Source: Deltaproteobacteria bacterium
GTDB taxonomy: Bacteria; Desulfobacterota; Desulfobacteria; Desulfobacterales; Desulfatibacillaceae
Length of the DNA stretch: 36,523 nucleotides
NCBI GenBank assembly: GCA_016235345.1
Contig: JACRLG010000030.1
Coordinates: 1 to 36,523, forward strand
Reading direction: 5' to 3'
In this document: piece after piece, positions 15,054-23,825 of the stretch
Position numbering within the stretch: the first letter of the stretch is position 1
Layout: each line of letters begins with the position of its first letter
Translations under genes and position numbers: made by a program
The notes under the pieces: model-generated
What the model saw: only the letters and a program-made list of their open reading frames with translations
Told to the model about the DNA's origin: nothing
Databases searched by the model: none

Positions 15054-16622
15054 ATGCATCGTTCATTTCCCCGCCCCGACTTTGTCTCCTGGTTCTGGGC
15101 CGCGCTTTCAGGGCTTTTGCTGGCTGCGGCCTTTCCCAAGACCGGCTGGGACTTCCTTTCATGGGCGGCTCTGGTTCCCCTGTTCTGGGCCGTTAACCGC
15201 AAGACTCCCAGCCAGGCGGCCCGCTTGGGCCTTGTTTTCGGGGTGGTCCATTTTTCACTGGTGGTTTATTGGGTCGTCATCGCCATGACCGTTTACGGCG
15301 GCGTGTCATATTTGCTTGCAGGGCCGATTCTGATTCTGATGGCCGCGTTCCTGGGCCTTTACCCGGCCATGTTCTGCCTTGTGACCCGCTGGTGCGCCGC
15401 AACCCCCATGCTCTTTCTGGTTGCCGCGCCTGCGAGCTGGGTGGGCCTTGAGTTCGTGCGCCTTCATTTTCTGACCGGTTTTCCCTGGTGCAGTGTCGGC
15501 CACGCCTTCTACATGCGCACGAGCCTTATACAGATTGCGGACATCACGGGCGTTTACGGGCTTTCGTACCTCGTAGTGCTCGTGAATGCGGCCATCTTCG
15601 TTGCCCTGTGCACGGCCCGGAAAATCCCCGTGTTCGGGCGGAACGCCTCCTTCAAAACAGCGGTTTTCGGGCTTGGGACGGCGCTGGTCCTTCTTTCCGG
15701 GGTCCTGGGTTACGGAAAATGGCGAATGGCGGAGACGGACGCCCTGGCCGCCAAGGTCGAAAAGGTCAAGGTTGCGGTCATCCAGGGCAACATCGATCAG
15801 GCCGTGAAGTGGGACCCCTCCTATCAGGCCGCCACCATTGAAAAATACGAGGCCCTTACAAGGCTTGCATCGAGGGGAAAGCCCGACATCGTTATCTGGC
15901 CCGAAAGCGCCATGCCCTTTCATTTTTTGCGGGAGAGCCTTTACACGGAAGATGTTTTGGCGCTTGCGCGGGAAACCGGTGCCAGCCTCCTTGCCGGGAG
16001 CCCCTATTGCGAGCCTGACGGTGAAGGCTGGAGGTGCTTCAACCGCGCCTATCTCGTCTCCCCGGATGGTTCCGTAACCGGCCACTACGACAAGGTCCAC
16101 CTGGTTCCCTGGGGCGAATACGTGCCCCTTAAAAAATGGATGCCCTTCATCGAAAAGCTGACACAGGAAGTGGGGGATTTCGAGCCGGGCCAGCCGGGCA
16201 GGGTGCTTTATGCGGGAAAAGCCAAAATCGGCCTTGGAATCTGCTACGAGATAATTTTCCCGGCGCTTTCACGCAAGCAGGTGGAGAACGGGGCAAACAT
16301 TCTGGCCACCATAACCAACGACGCCTGGTACGACCGCTCTTCCGCCGCTTACCAGCATTTTGCGATAGCCTCCTTCAGGGCGGTTGAAAACAGGCGGGCA
16401 CTGGCAAGGGCCGCGAATACAGGCATTTCAGGTTTCGTGGACCCATGCGGAAGAATCGGCCAAACCACCGCCCTTTTCACCGACGCCTGGGCCGTGGTGA
16501 AACTCCCCCTTCTTGAAAGCCGGACCGTCTACAGCCGTGTGGGGGACCTGTTCTCCTGGCTCTGCGCCATATCCGCCCTTTTCCTCATTCTTTTGGGCTT
16601 CAAAAAGCGCCTCGATTCGTGA
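15054..16622 (+). CDS. lnt: Apolipoprotein N-acyltransferase
   Basis: Lnt transfers the third acyl chain from phospholipid to the N-terminal cysteine of lipoproteins, the last step of lipoprotein maturation at the inner membrane. The 522-residue length is normal. Residues 1-220 contain several hydrophobic membrane helices (FWAALSGLLLAAAFPKTGWD at the start). Residues about 235-490 form the nitrilase-like periplasmic domain. The catalytic triad is visible: E284 in IWPESAMPF, K347 in YDKVHLVPWGEYVP, and C397 in GICYEIIFP. A last membrane helix (DLFSWLCAISALFLILLGF) anchors the C-terminus. Outer-membrane lipoprotein sorting normally needs Lnt, so its presence fits a didermic bacterium. prfB follows after 80 bases. 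The start has no strong ribosome binding site. Confidence 0.95.
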   Translation: MHRSFPRPDFVSWFWAALSGLLLAAAFPKTGWDFLSWAALVPLFWAVNRKTPSQAARLGLVFGVVHFSLVVYWVVIAMTVYGGVSYLLAGPILILMAAFLGLYPAMFCLVTRWCAATPMLFLVAAPASWVGLEFVRLHFLTGFPWCSVGHAFYMRTSLIQIADITGVYGLSYLVVLVNAAIFVALCTARKIPVFGRNASFKTAVFGLGTALVLLSGVLGYGKWRMAETDALAAKVEKVKVAVIQGNIDQAVKWDPSYQAATIEKYEALTRLASRGKPDIVIWPESAMPFHFLRESLYTEDVLALARETGASLLAGSPYCEPDGEGWRCFNRAYLVSPDGSVTGHYDKVHLVPWGEYVPLKKWMPFIEKLTQEVGDFEPGQPGRVLYAGKAKIGLGICYEIIFPALSRKQVENGANILATITNDAWYDRSSAAYQHFAIASFRAVENRRALARAANTGISGFVDPCGRIGQTTALFTDAWAVVKLPLLESRTVYSRVGDLFSWLCAISALFLILLGFKKRLDS

Positions 16623-16653
16623 TATGGCGTAAGGCAGGCATTTGCACCCGCGT

Positions 16654-16669
16654 CGGATCGAACGATCCG
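16654..16669. other. Small perfect hairpin between lnt and prfB
   Basis: CGGATCG AA CGATCCG is a perfect inverted repeat (a 6-bp stem if the loop is GAAC). No U-run follows, so a classical terminator is unlikely. It could be an operator in the prfB leader or have no function. Confidence 0.3.
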
Positions 16670-16702
16670 TTCATCATTCAATATTTGGAATTGGAGGACA
16701 TC

Positions 16703-17798
16703 ATGGATTTGGAACTCGCAGTCAAGGAACTTTCCGCCAAACTCGACCGGCTCAAGGAGCATCTTTGACGTAGCCGGAAAGGAGCTTCGGCTTCACGAAA
16801 TAGATTCCCTGATGGCAAAGGACAATTTCTGGGACGACCAGGAAAAATCCACGGCCCTTATGCGTGAGCGCACCGACGCGGTGAACGCCGTTGATGGCTG
16901 GAAGGCGCTTTTCTCCTCACTTGCCGATGCTACGGTTCTTCTGGAGCTCGCCCGTGAGGAAAAGGACGAGGAGTCCCTGTCCGAGGTTGAAAAGGAGTTC
17001 ACCCGCATAGACGCCCAAATCCGGGCGCTTACCCTAAGCCGGATGCTTTCCGGGGCGGATGATTCGCTGGGCGCGATAGTCTCGGTTAACGCCGGGGCAG
17101 GGGGCACCGACGCCCAGGACTGGGCCGAGATGCTGCTTCGCATGTATCTGCGCTGGACCGAGCGCAAGGGCTACAAGACCGAGGTGGTGGACCTCCAGCC
17201 TGGCGACGAGGCTGGCATCAAGAGCGCCACCTTCACCGTGGAGGGCTTGAACGCTTACGGATATCTCAAGCTGGAGGAGGGCGTCCACCGGCTGGTGCGC
17301 ATCTCGCCCTTCAACGCGGCGGCCAAGCGGCAGACCTCCTTCGCCTCGGTTTCGGTGTTTCCCGAAGTGGAAAACAATTTCGACGTGGCCATAGAGGAAA
17401 AGGACATCCGCATAGACGTTTTCAGGGCCAGCGGCGCGGGCGGCCAGCACGTCAATAAAACCAGCTCCGCCATCCGCATAGTGCATCTTCCCACGGGAAT
17501 AGTGGTTTCGTGCCAGCAGGAAAAAAGCCAGCACCGCAACAAGGATTTGGCCATGAAGGTTCTAAAGGCCAGGCTCTACAAGCGTGAGAAGGAAAAGCAC
17601 GAAAAGAAGATGCAGGACGCCTACGAGATGAAAGACGACATAGCCTGGGGCAACCAGATACGCTCCTACGTGCTTCATCCGTACCAGATGGCCAAGGACC
17701 ACCGGATAAAACTGGAAGTGAGCAACGTAAATTCGGTTCTGGACGGAGACCTGGACCAGTTCATGGAGGGCATACTAATGGCCGGGTTGTCCGACTAG
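16703..17798 (+). CDS. prfB: Peptide chain release factor 2 (programmed frameshift)
   Basis: RF2 ends translation at UGA and UAA. The coding sequence is 16703-16765 joined to 16767-17798 by a +1 shift at the in-frame UGA 16766-16768, giving 364 residues, close to the usual 365. ATG 16703 has TTGGAGG upstream. After the shift the protein continues [20 protein letters not shown]. The codon-recognition tripeptide SPF is at residues 201-203 and the GGQ peptidyl-hydrolysis motif at 246-248 ([16 protein letters not shown]). Reading only from ATG 16812 would drop the N-terminus. Because this genome also uses UGA for selenocysteine at 21970, RF2 competes there with selenocysteine insertion. Confidence 0.96.
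16754..16769 (+). promoter_or_regulatory. prfB +1 frameshift site
   Basis: AAGGAG (16754-16759) is an internal Shine-Dalgarno placed 3 bases before CTT TGA C (16763-16769), the same arrangement as the E. coli site. When RF2 is scarce the ribosome pauses at UGA, CUU slips to UUU, and full-length RF2 is made. This autoregulation is well established for the family. Confidence 0.95.
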
Positions 17799-17807
17799 CG
17801 CCCGTAT

Positions 17808-17913
17808 AAAAACGCGAACTGCTGTGTCAGGCATCGCATCCCGGCTCGGTCACGTATAAAAGAGTACGCTCCCTCGCCGCTCGCTTGCCTTCCTTGCATT
17901 TCATCGCGTTTTT
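17808..17913. repeat. Palindromic intergenic element, copy B
   Basis: AAAAACGCGA (17808-17817) and TCGCGTTTTT (17904-17913) are perfect inverted ends. The motif ACTGCTGTGTCAG follows the left end, the centre is GTCACGTATAAAAGAGTACG, and CTTCCTTGCATTTCATCG precedes the right end, the same as copy C. The element starts 10 bases after the prfB stop and lies before the DUF3795-like gene, 115 bases away. Confidence 0.8.
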
Positions 17914-18027
17914 GAAAATTGACATCCAGGCTTGGTTTTCAGCCGTTTGTCCCGGTCTGTTAAAAGAGTCCGCCACCAAGCACGATACTCGCAAGAATAC
18001 CACTTCGGGAAAAGGAGAGGAGCAGCC

Positions 18028-18471
18028 ATGAACGAGAACTGGATAGCTCCATGCGGCCTGTGGTGCGGGGCATGCGGAATCGCCGTGGCCCATGCGTCGG
18101 GGAACGAGCGGCTGAAGGAAAAGCTGGCCCCGGTTTACGGCGTAGCGCCTTCGGACATGGTCTGCGAGGGTTGCCGCTCGGAAAACCGCTTCGTGTTTTG
18201 CCAGGCCTGCGCCATACGCTCCTGCACCGAACAAAAGGGCTACAAGGGTTGCTTCGAGTGCAACGATTTCCCCTGCGCCACGGTGAGCGAATTCCCCCAC
18301 CCGGTGGCCCGCAAGGTGATGCTCCGTGCGGTTCCGCGCTGGAGGGAACTGGGGACCGCCGCCTGGATAGCGGAAGAAGAAGCCCGCTACGCATGCCCCG
18401 GCTGCGGCGCGCGCCTCATGAGGGGCCAGGGCCGCTGCCCCGGATGCAAGGAGCCGGTGAACCCGGACTGA
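18028..18471 (+). CDS. Cys-rich DUF3795-like protein
   Basis: This 147-residue protein starts at ATG 18028 with AAGGAGAGG upstream. It begins APCGLWCGACGIAVAH, the hallmark of DUF3795 proteins, and has further Cys pairs (CEGCRSENRFVFCQACAIRSC, then GCFECNDFPC). A C-terminal zinc ribbon follows (YACPGCGARL...GRCPGCKEP), with two CPGC knuckles. Metal or iron-sulfur binding is therefore likely, in the cytoplasm. DUF3795 proteins are common in anaerobes and have no settled function. The next gene starts 4 bases after the stop, so it is probably co-transcribed with the ATP-grasp and HD genes. Confidence 0.85.
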   Translation: MNENWIAPCGLWCGACGIAVAHASGNERLKEKLAPVYGVAPSDMVCEGCRSENRFVFCQACAIRSCTEQKGYKGCFECNDFPCATVSEFPHPVARKVMLRAVPRWRELGTAAWIAEEEARYACPGCGARLMRGQGRCPGCKEPVNPD

Positions 18472-18475
18472 CGGC

Positions 18476-19288
18476 GTGGATTCCACAAGACTCGTAAGCC
18501 TTCATCCCCATGTTTTGGGGGACGCCTTCATCAGGCTCTCGCCCGGAAAGATTTTTTCCGGCCATGAGATTGATCTTTTGAGCAGGGCAGGGGCCGTGGT
18601 GGTGCCCCAGAACGTGAAGGCATGGCAGTACCGCGAGATCGCGTCCCTTTGCCCACGGGTTTTTCCCGATTACCGTAACCGCTTCGGGTTCGAGGGAAAA
18701 TGCGGAAATCTGGCGCTCTTCGAGAAATTCGGACTTCCTCATCCCGAAACCAGGGCTTACGGCAACGCGGAAGATTTCCAGACCGCGCATCCGAAAAGGC
18801 CGCCCTTCGGCTTTCCCTTCGTTATGAAGGCTGATCGGGGCGGCGGCGGAAACGGCGTCTTTCTCATCGGAAATGATGAAGACCTAAAGGCCGCCCTTGC
18901 CCTCTTGGGCTCCCGGCCTTTCGTGGCCCAGAAATTCGTGGACCACCAGGGGGCGGACCTTCGGGTTGTGATTCTGGGTGACGCCCTCTACCCCTACTGG
19001 CGGGTGCAGGACGACAGAACGGAGTTCCGCAACAACGTTGGGCGCGGAGCCCGCATCTCCCATGATTTCGAGCCCGGCCTGACCGATCTGGGCATAAGAG
19101 CGGCGGCCATGCTTGGAACGAGGGCGGGAATCGACTGCGCAGCCGTTGACGTTCTTTTCGACCGGGGTTCAAAGGCTCCCAAAGCGCTTCTGGGCGAGGT
19201 GAATTTCGTGTTCGGGCGAAAGGGCATGGGCGGAACTAATCGTTTTCGTGAACTTTTCAGGCAGGCCGTCAACCGATGGACCCGATAG
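18476..19288 (+). CDS. ATP-grasp family protein (RimK-like)
   Basis: This 270-residue cytoplasmic protein has ATP-grasp features: GFPFVMKADRGGGGNGVFLI (residues about 108-127) is the nucleotide-binding strand and Gly-rich loop. FVAQKFVDHQGADLRVVILG (about 145-165) contains the adenine-pocket strand and the conserved D-R. LLGEVNFVFGRKGMGG (about 240-255) has the metal-binding E and N. Such enzymes join a carboxylate to an amine using ATP, as in RimK or glutathione synthetase. The substrate here is unknown. The first 90 residues (LVSLHPHVLGDAFIRLSPG) are not a family I know. The gene overlaps the following HD-domain gene by 13 bases, so the two are translationally linked. Confidence 0.8.
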   Translation: MDSTRLVSLHPHVLGDAFIRLSPGKIFSGHEIDLLSRAGAVVVPQNVKAWQYREIASLCPRVFPDYRNRFGFEGKCGNLALFEKFGLPHPETRAYGNAEDFQTAHPKRPPFGFPFVMKADRGGGGNGVFLIGNDEDLKAALALLGSRPFVAQKFVDHQGADLRVVILGDALYPYWRVQDDRTEFRNNVGRGARISHDFEPGLTDLGIRAAAMLGTRAGIDCAAVDVLFDRGSKAPKALLGEVNFVFGRKGMGGTNRFRELFRQAVNRWTR

Positions 19289-19827
19289 ACGTCATACAAA
19301 ACTTTTACGACAAGGGCAGCAAGTCCTACCGGGTGCTTGTGGAGCACAGCCGACAGGTGGCGGACCTTGCCGTAAACATAGCGGTGCGCCTTCAACTTTC
19401 CGAGTCGTCCCGCACCTTTATATATGAAGCCGCCATGCTGCACGACGTGGGCATCATAGGCACGGACGCCCCCAAGCTGGGCTGTTTCGGGGATGACCCG
19501 TACATCAGGCATGGGGTCATCGGTCGGGCCATGCTGGAAGGCATGGGGCTTGACGCCCACGCCCTGGTGTGCGAACGTCACGTTGGGCTTGGAATCACCG
19601 CCTCGGAAATCGCCCTGCGGAAACTGCCCCTGCCGTGGAGGGAGATGGCCCCCCTAAGCCTGGCGGAGGAGATAGTCTGCTACGCGGACAAGTTCTTCTC
19701 CAAAAACGGAAACGCGGGCGGCGTGAAAAAGAGCCCGGAAGCCATAGAGGAATCCTTCAGGCGCTACGGCGTCGAGAGCCTGGGCCGCTTCGCCCTGTGG
19801 CGGCAAAGGTTTGGAGAACCCGGCTGA
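19276..19827 (+). CDS. HD-domain phosphohydrolase-like protein
   Basis: This 183-residue protein carries an HD domain: the early His in VEHSRQVADLAVNIA (near residue 23), the HD pair in AAMLHDVGIIG (near 57), a later His in YIRHGVIGRAML and another in CERHVGLGI, then a final Asp in EEIVCYADKFF. All metal-binding positions expected for HD hydrolases are present. Typical substrates are nucleotides or phosphate esters, but the substrate is unknown here. The C-terminal part (SPEAIEESFRRYGVESLGRF) is helical. It overlaps the ATP-grasp gene by 13 bases and ends the short operon that starts at 18028. rpiA follows after a 152-base gap that contains a candidate promoter. Confidence 0.85.
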   Translation: MDPIDVIQNFYDKGSKSYRVLVEHSRQVADLAVNIAVRLQLSESSRTFIYEAAMLHDVGIIGTDAPKLGCFGDDPYIRHGVIGRAMLEGMGLDAHALVCERHVGLGITASEIALRKLPLPWREMAPLSLAEEIVCYADKFFSKNGNAGGVKKSPEAIEESFRRYGVESLGRFALWRQRFGEPG

Positions 19828-19912
19828 GAGGCTTTTTGCGGGTGGAAGGCGCTATGCCGCTTCGCCCTGGCCGGGTTATTTCCGGTAATTTTTTACAATG
19901 GTCAAAAAAAAC

Positions 19913-19941
19913 TTGCCGTTTGGGGTTCACTCCGGTAATAG
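19913..19941 (+). promoter_or_regulatory. Candidate sigma-70 promoter of rpiA
   Basis: TTGCCG (19913-19918) and TAATAG (19936-19941) are separated by 17 bases, and the rpiA start is about 38 bases downstream of the -10 box. Both boxes differ from consensus in two positions, so this is tentative. Confidence 0.35.
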
Positions 19942-19979
19942 AAGATAAACCCAATCGGTAACATTTCAGGAAAACAGCC

Positions 19980-20675
19980 ATGACAAAGACCGAAGAATAC
20001 AAGCGCATGGCCGCCGAAGCGGCGGTTGAGGCGGTGAAGCCGGGAATGGTTGTGGGCCTCGGCACCGGAAGCACGGCCAATTACGCCATAACCCGCATAG
20101 CCAAGCTCCTAAAGAGCGGTGAACTCACCGACATAATTGGCATTCCAAGTTCCGTTCCCACCAACGACCTCGCAAGCTCCCTTGGGATTCCCCTTGCCAC
20201 CTTCGCAGACCACTCCGTCATAGACATCACCATAGACGGGGCCGACGAGGTGGACAAGGACCTGAACCTCATCAAGGGAGGAGGCGGGGCGCTTCTGCAG
20301 GAGAAAATTCTGGCCCAGGTGAGCCGCGAGGTCATAATCATCGTGGACGAGGGCAAGCTCTCCGACAAGCTGGGCACAAGGTTCCCGCTTCCGGTGGAGG
20401 TGGTCCCCTTCGGGCTTCACACCGAAAAGCGCTTCCTGGAAAGCCTGGGAGCCAAGGTGAGCCTGCGGGAGAACGTCATCGCCAAGCCCTTCCGCACCGA
20501 TCACAGGAATCTCATTCTGGACGCCGAATTCGGCCCCATAGACGATCCCTACGCCCTGGCCGAAAAACTGTCCCGGCGGGCCGGGGTGGTCGAGCACGGC
20601 CTTTTCCTGGGAGTCGCCACGGAAGTGGTCGTCGCAGGCAAAAACGGCATAACCCGTCTCAAGAAAAAGGGCTGA
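19980..20675 (+). CDS. rpiA: Ribose-5-phosphate isomerase A
   Basis: RpiA interconverts ribose 5-phosphate and ribulose 5-phosphate in the non-oxidative pentose phosphate pathway. The 231-residue length is normal. Family motifs are all present: VVGLGTGSTANYAI (residues about 22-35, phosphate loop), TIDGADEVDKDLNLIKGGGG (about 82-101, catalytic Asp region), then ALLQEKILAQ and VDEGKLSDKLG. The start ATG 19980 has CAGGAAA about 12 bases upstream. A strong terminator follows, so it may be a single-gene transcript. The fused transaldolase/phosphoglucose isomerase at 30870 belongs to the same carbon-metabolism network. Confidence 0.97.
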   Translation: MTKTEEYKRMAAEAAVEAVKPGMVVGLGTGSTANYAITRIAKLLKSGELTDIIGIPSSVPTNDLASSLGIPLATFADHSVIDITIDGADEVDKDLNLIKGGGGALLQEKILAQVSREVIIIVDEGKLSDKLGTRFPLPVEVVPFGLHTEKRFLESLGAKVSLRENVIAKPFRTDHRNLILDAEFGPIDDPYALAEKLSRRAGVVEHGLFLGVATEVVVAGKNGITRLKKKG

Positions 20676-20699
20676 CAGGCGAACATATAAATGCAGTCG

Positions 20700-20736
20700 G
20701 CAAAGGGGGGGCTTTCGGCCCCCCTTTGCTTTTTTC
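20700..20736 (+). terminator. Rho-independent terminator after rpiA
   Basis: GCAAAGGGGGG (20700-20710) pairs with CCCCCCTTTGC (20719-20729) and is followed by TTTTTT. The 11-bp stem is perfect. It separates rpiA from the formate dehydrogenase genes. Confidence 0.9.
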
Positions 20737-20820
20737 CGGGGGATTTATTTCCGTCAAGGGTTTTTCTTTCCTTCCGGGTTTGTTTTTCCTGAATTCCGCA
20801 ATTTGGTTCCTCCGCCGTCG

Positions 20821-20849
20821 TTGACAAATCCTGGCCTTTTGGCTATGGC
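20821..20849 (+). promoter_or_regulatory. Candidate promoter of the formate dehydrogenase genes
   Basis: A consensus -35 box TTGACA (20821-20826) is followed after 17 bases by CTATGG (20844-20849), a poor -10 box. It lies just after the rpiA terminator, and an AGGAGGAA ribosome binding site follows about 10 bases before ATG 20911. The -10 box is weak, so confidence is limited. Confidence 0.4.
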
Positions 20850-20910
20850 TTCCGTAAGACGTATTGAAAGTTTTCATGTCTTCCATAAACCGAGGAGGAA
20901 ATAGTCAAAG

Positions 20911-23610
20911 ATGGAAAGGCTTCCAGAAATAACCATCAACGGGACGGCCTACCCGTTCAATAACGGCGAGACCATTCTGTCGGTGGCGAAACGAAACGGA
21001 ATAGACATCCCCACCCTGTGCCATCTGGCCAAGTGTACGCCCACCGGCGCGTGCCGGATCTGCGTGGTGGAGGTGGAAAAGGCCCGAACCCTCATGGCCT
21101 CGTGCTCCCTTCCGGCGGCGGGCGGAATGGTGGTTCAAACCGAATCGCCCAAGGTGGTGCAAAGCAGGAAGCTCATCTTGGAGCTTCTGCTGTCTTCCGG
21201 CCAGCACGACTGCGTGACCTGCACAGGCGCGGGCGAGTGCAGGCTCCAGGAGCTCTGCATGCGCTATGGCGTCACCGGCAAGAAGTTCGCCCCGACGCCT
21301 CCCCGTTACGCGCCGGAGGCCGAGAACCCGTTCATCATGCGGAATTTTTCAAAGTGCATCCTTTGCGGGCGCTGCGTACAGGCCTGCAACGAGGTCCAGG
21401 TCAACAACGCCATAAGTTTCGGTTATCGCGGCAAAAGGAGCAAAATCGTGGCTGCGGAGGACATTCCCCTGAAGGATTCCCAGTGCGTGTTCTGCGGCGA
21501 GTGCATCGAGGCCTGCCCCACCAATGCGCTGATGTACAAGAACGCCAACGTGAAAATCAGGCCCTGGGAAGGGCAAAAGGTGCGCACCACCTGCTCTTAC
21601 TGCGGCGTGGGCTGCCAGATGTGGCTTCACGTGCTCGATAACAAAATCGTCAAAGTAACGGGAGTGGAGGAGTCCGGCCCCAACCACGGAAGCCTCTGCG
21701 TAAAGGGCCGCTTCGGCTACGATTTCGTGGGCCACCCGGATCGTCTCAAAACCCCGCTCATCCGGGAAGGCGAAACCTTCCGGGAAGCGTCCTGGGATGA
21801 GGCCCTTGACCTCGTGGCCAAAAAACTCGGAAACGTGCGCGACGCCAGCGGCCCGGACTCTATAGGCGTGCTAACCTCCGCAAGGGTTTCCAACGAGAGC
21901 AACTACGTGGTCCAGAAGTTCGCAAGAGGGGTGCTTAAGACCAACAACGTGGACCATTGCGCGCGACTCTGACACAGCTCCACCGTGGCCGGTCTGGCCA
22001 CCGCTTTCGGTTCCGGCGCAATGACCAACCCCATCTCCGACATCGAGCTTGCCCAGGTCATACTGGTCACCGGCTCCAACACCACCGAGAATCACCCGGT
22101 TTTGTCAACCTACGTGAAACGCGCCGTGACCCAGAAGGGCGCGAAGTTGATCGTGATCGATCCGCGTGAAATTCCCCTCACCCGTTTCGCAACAAAGTGG
22201 CTGCGTCCCAAGCCCGGTACGGACATCGCCTGGATCAACGGCTTTTTGCACGTGATCTTCAAAGAGGGACTGCTTGACGAGGAATACGTCAAGGCCCGCA
22301 CCGTCGGCCTTGACGACGTCAAAAAGGTGGTGGAAAAGTACACCCCCGAATACGTGGAGTCCATCACGGGCATCACGGCTGCCGATCTCGTGGAAGCCGC
22401 ACGGCTTTATGCGGGGGTAAAGGCCGCCAGCATACTCTACACCATGGGCATCACCCAGCACATCTGCGGCACCGATAACGTCAAAAGCCTTGCGAACCTC
22501 GCCATGGCCTGCGGCAACGTGGGCGTTGCCGGCGGAGGCGTCAACCCCCTTCGCGGCCAGAACAACGTGCAGGGGGCCTGCGACATGGGCGGGCTTCCCA
22601 ACGTGTATTCGGGCTACCAGGCCGTGAACAACGCGGCTTTCAAGGAGAAGATGGAAAAGGCCTGGGGAGTTACGGGCCTATCAGAAAAGGTCGGTCTCAC
22701 GGCCACCCAGATGATACCGGCGGCCCATGACGGCTCCTTGAAGGCCCTCTACATCGTGGGGGAAAATCCGCTTGTTTCGGACCCCGACGTGACCCACGCG
22801 GAAGCCAGCTTAAGGCACCTGGATTTCCTGGTGGTAGAGGACATCTTCCTCACCGAAACCGCCAAACTCGCCCACGTTGTGCTTCCTGCGGCCTGTTTCG
22901 CCGAGGCCGACGGAACCTTCAGCAATACAGAGCGCAAGGTCCAGCGGGTGCGCAAGGCCGTGGAAGCGCCGGGCTCCGCCAAGGCCGACTGGGAGATCAT
23001 AGCCGAAATATCTGGCCGCATGGGTTACCCCATGAACTACCGCAACGCCTCGGCCATTTTCGACGAGATGGCGCAGGTTACGCCCTCCTACTGTGGCATC
23101 AATTACGATCGCCTGGAAAAGGACGGCATCCACTGGCCGTGCACCGGAAACGACCATCCGGGAACGCCCTGCCTGCACGTGGACAAGTTCGCCTGCGGCC
23201 TGGGGGTCTTTTCCGCCGTGGAGTGGACCCCGCCCGCCGAAAGCCCGGACGCGGAATATCCGCTCACCCTCACCACGGGCCGGGTGCTGTACCATTATCA
23301 TACGGGAACCATGACCATGAAGTCGGCGGGCCTTAACGCCCAATCCCCGGAATGTTTCGTGGAAATCGCCGCAGCCGACGCCAGAGATTTGGGAATCAAG
23401 GACGGCGAGATGGTGAAGGTCACATCCCGAAGGGGCAGCATAACCGTGAAGGCGAAGGTTTCGGGCATGACCGACAAGGGCACGGTTTTCGTTCCCTTCC
23501 ACTGGTCCGATGCCGCCGCCAACAGGCTCACCAGCGCGGAAGCCCTGGACCCCATCTGCCGGATTCCCGAATATAAGGTGGGGGCGGTGAGGATCGAACT
23601 TTCGGCATAA
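20911..23610 (+). CDS. fdhA: Formate dehydrogenase catalytic subunit, selenoprotein
   Basis: FdhA oxidises formate to CO2 (or the reverse) at a Mo/W-bis-pyranopterin site. The gene is one frame of 900 codons including an internal UGA at 21970-21972, read as selenocysteine 354 in DHCARL-U-HSSTVAGL. Order of domains: an N-terminal [2Fe-2S] ferredoxin (TLCHLAKCTPTGACRICVVE), a His/Cys cluster (HDCVTCTGAGECRLQELC), two [4Fe-4S] motifs (CILCGRCVQACNEV and CVFCGECIEACP), the [4Fe-4S] of the molybdopterin domain (CSYCGVGCQM), then the pterin-binding domains ending near VFVPFHWSDAAANRLTS. This NuoG-like N-terminus fits electron transfer to the two partner subunits downstream. There is no Tat signal, so it is cytoplasmic. 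Split annotation at 21972/21985 would be an error. Confidence 0.95.
21970..22012 (+). promoter_or_regulatory. Selenocysteine UGA and SECIS hairpin
   Basis: UGA (21970-21972) is followed by the stem GTGGCC (21985-21990) / GGCCAC (21996-22001) with the loop GGTCT (21991-21995). Counting the U of UGA as 1, the loop G and U fall at 23 and 24, exactly as in the E. coli fdhF SECIS, whose loop also reads GGUCU. SelB binding to this loop directs selenocysteine insertion. Confidence 0.95.
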
Positions 23611-23620
23611 CAGCCTGTCC

Positions 23621-23723
23621 AAAAACGCGAACTGCTGTGTCAGACTGCGCCGGGCGGGTCGTCATGTACGAAAAGTACTATTCCTTCCCGCCCGGCTTGT
23701 CTTCCTTGCATTTCATCGTTTTT
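23621..23723. repeat. Palindromic intergenic element, copy C
   Basis: AAAAACGCGAACTGCTGTGT at the left end is identical to copy B. The GC arms CCGGGCGGG (23651-23659) and CCCGCCCGG (23688-23696) pair perfectly. The centre is GTCATGTACGAAAAGTACTA. The right end is CTTCCTTGCATTTCATCGTT, again as copy B. It lies between fdhA and the NuoE-like gene, so it is likely transcribed within the operon. Confidence 0.8.
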
Positions 23724-23825
23724 ATCCAGGCTTCATATCAAGCCTTTTTCGACGGGCTGATAAGGCCGGTTTCTATGGATGACGGCATAACTACGGGACA
23801 TAAGGCTTAAGGGAGACTTTACGCA

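Noticed and set aside
20911-21972. FdhA as two separate genes split by a stop
   Set aside because: Both halves are in the same frame, the stop is UGA in the Sec context, and a correctly placed SECIS hairpin follows.
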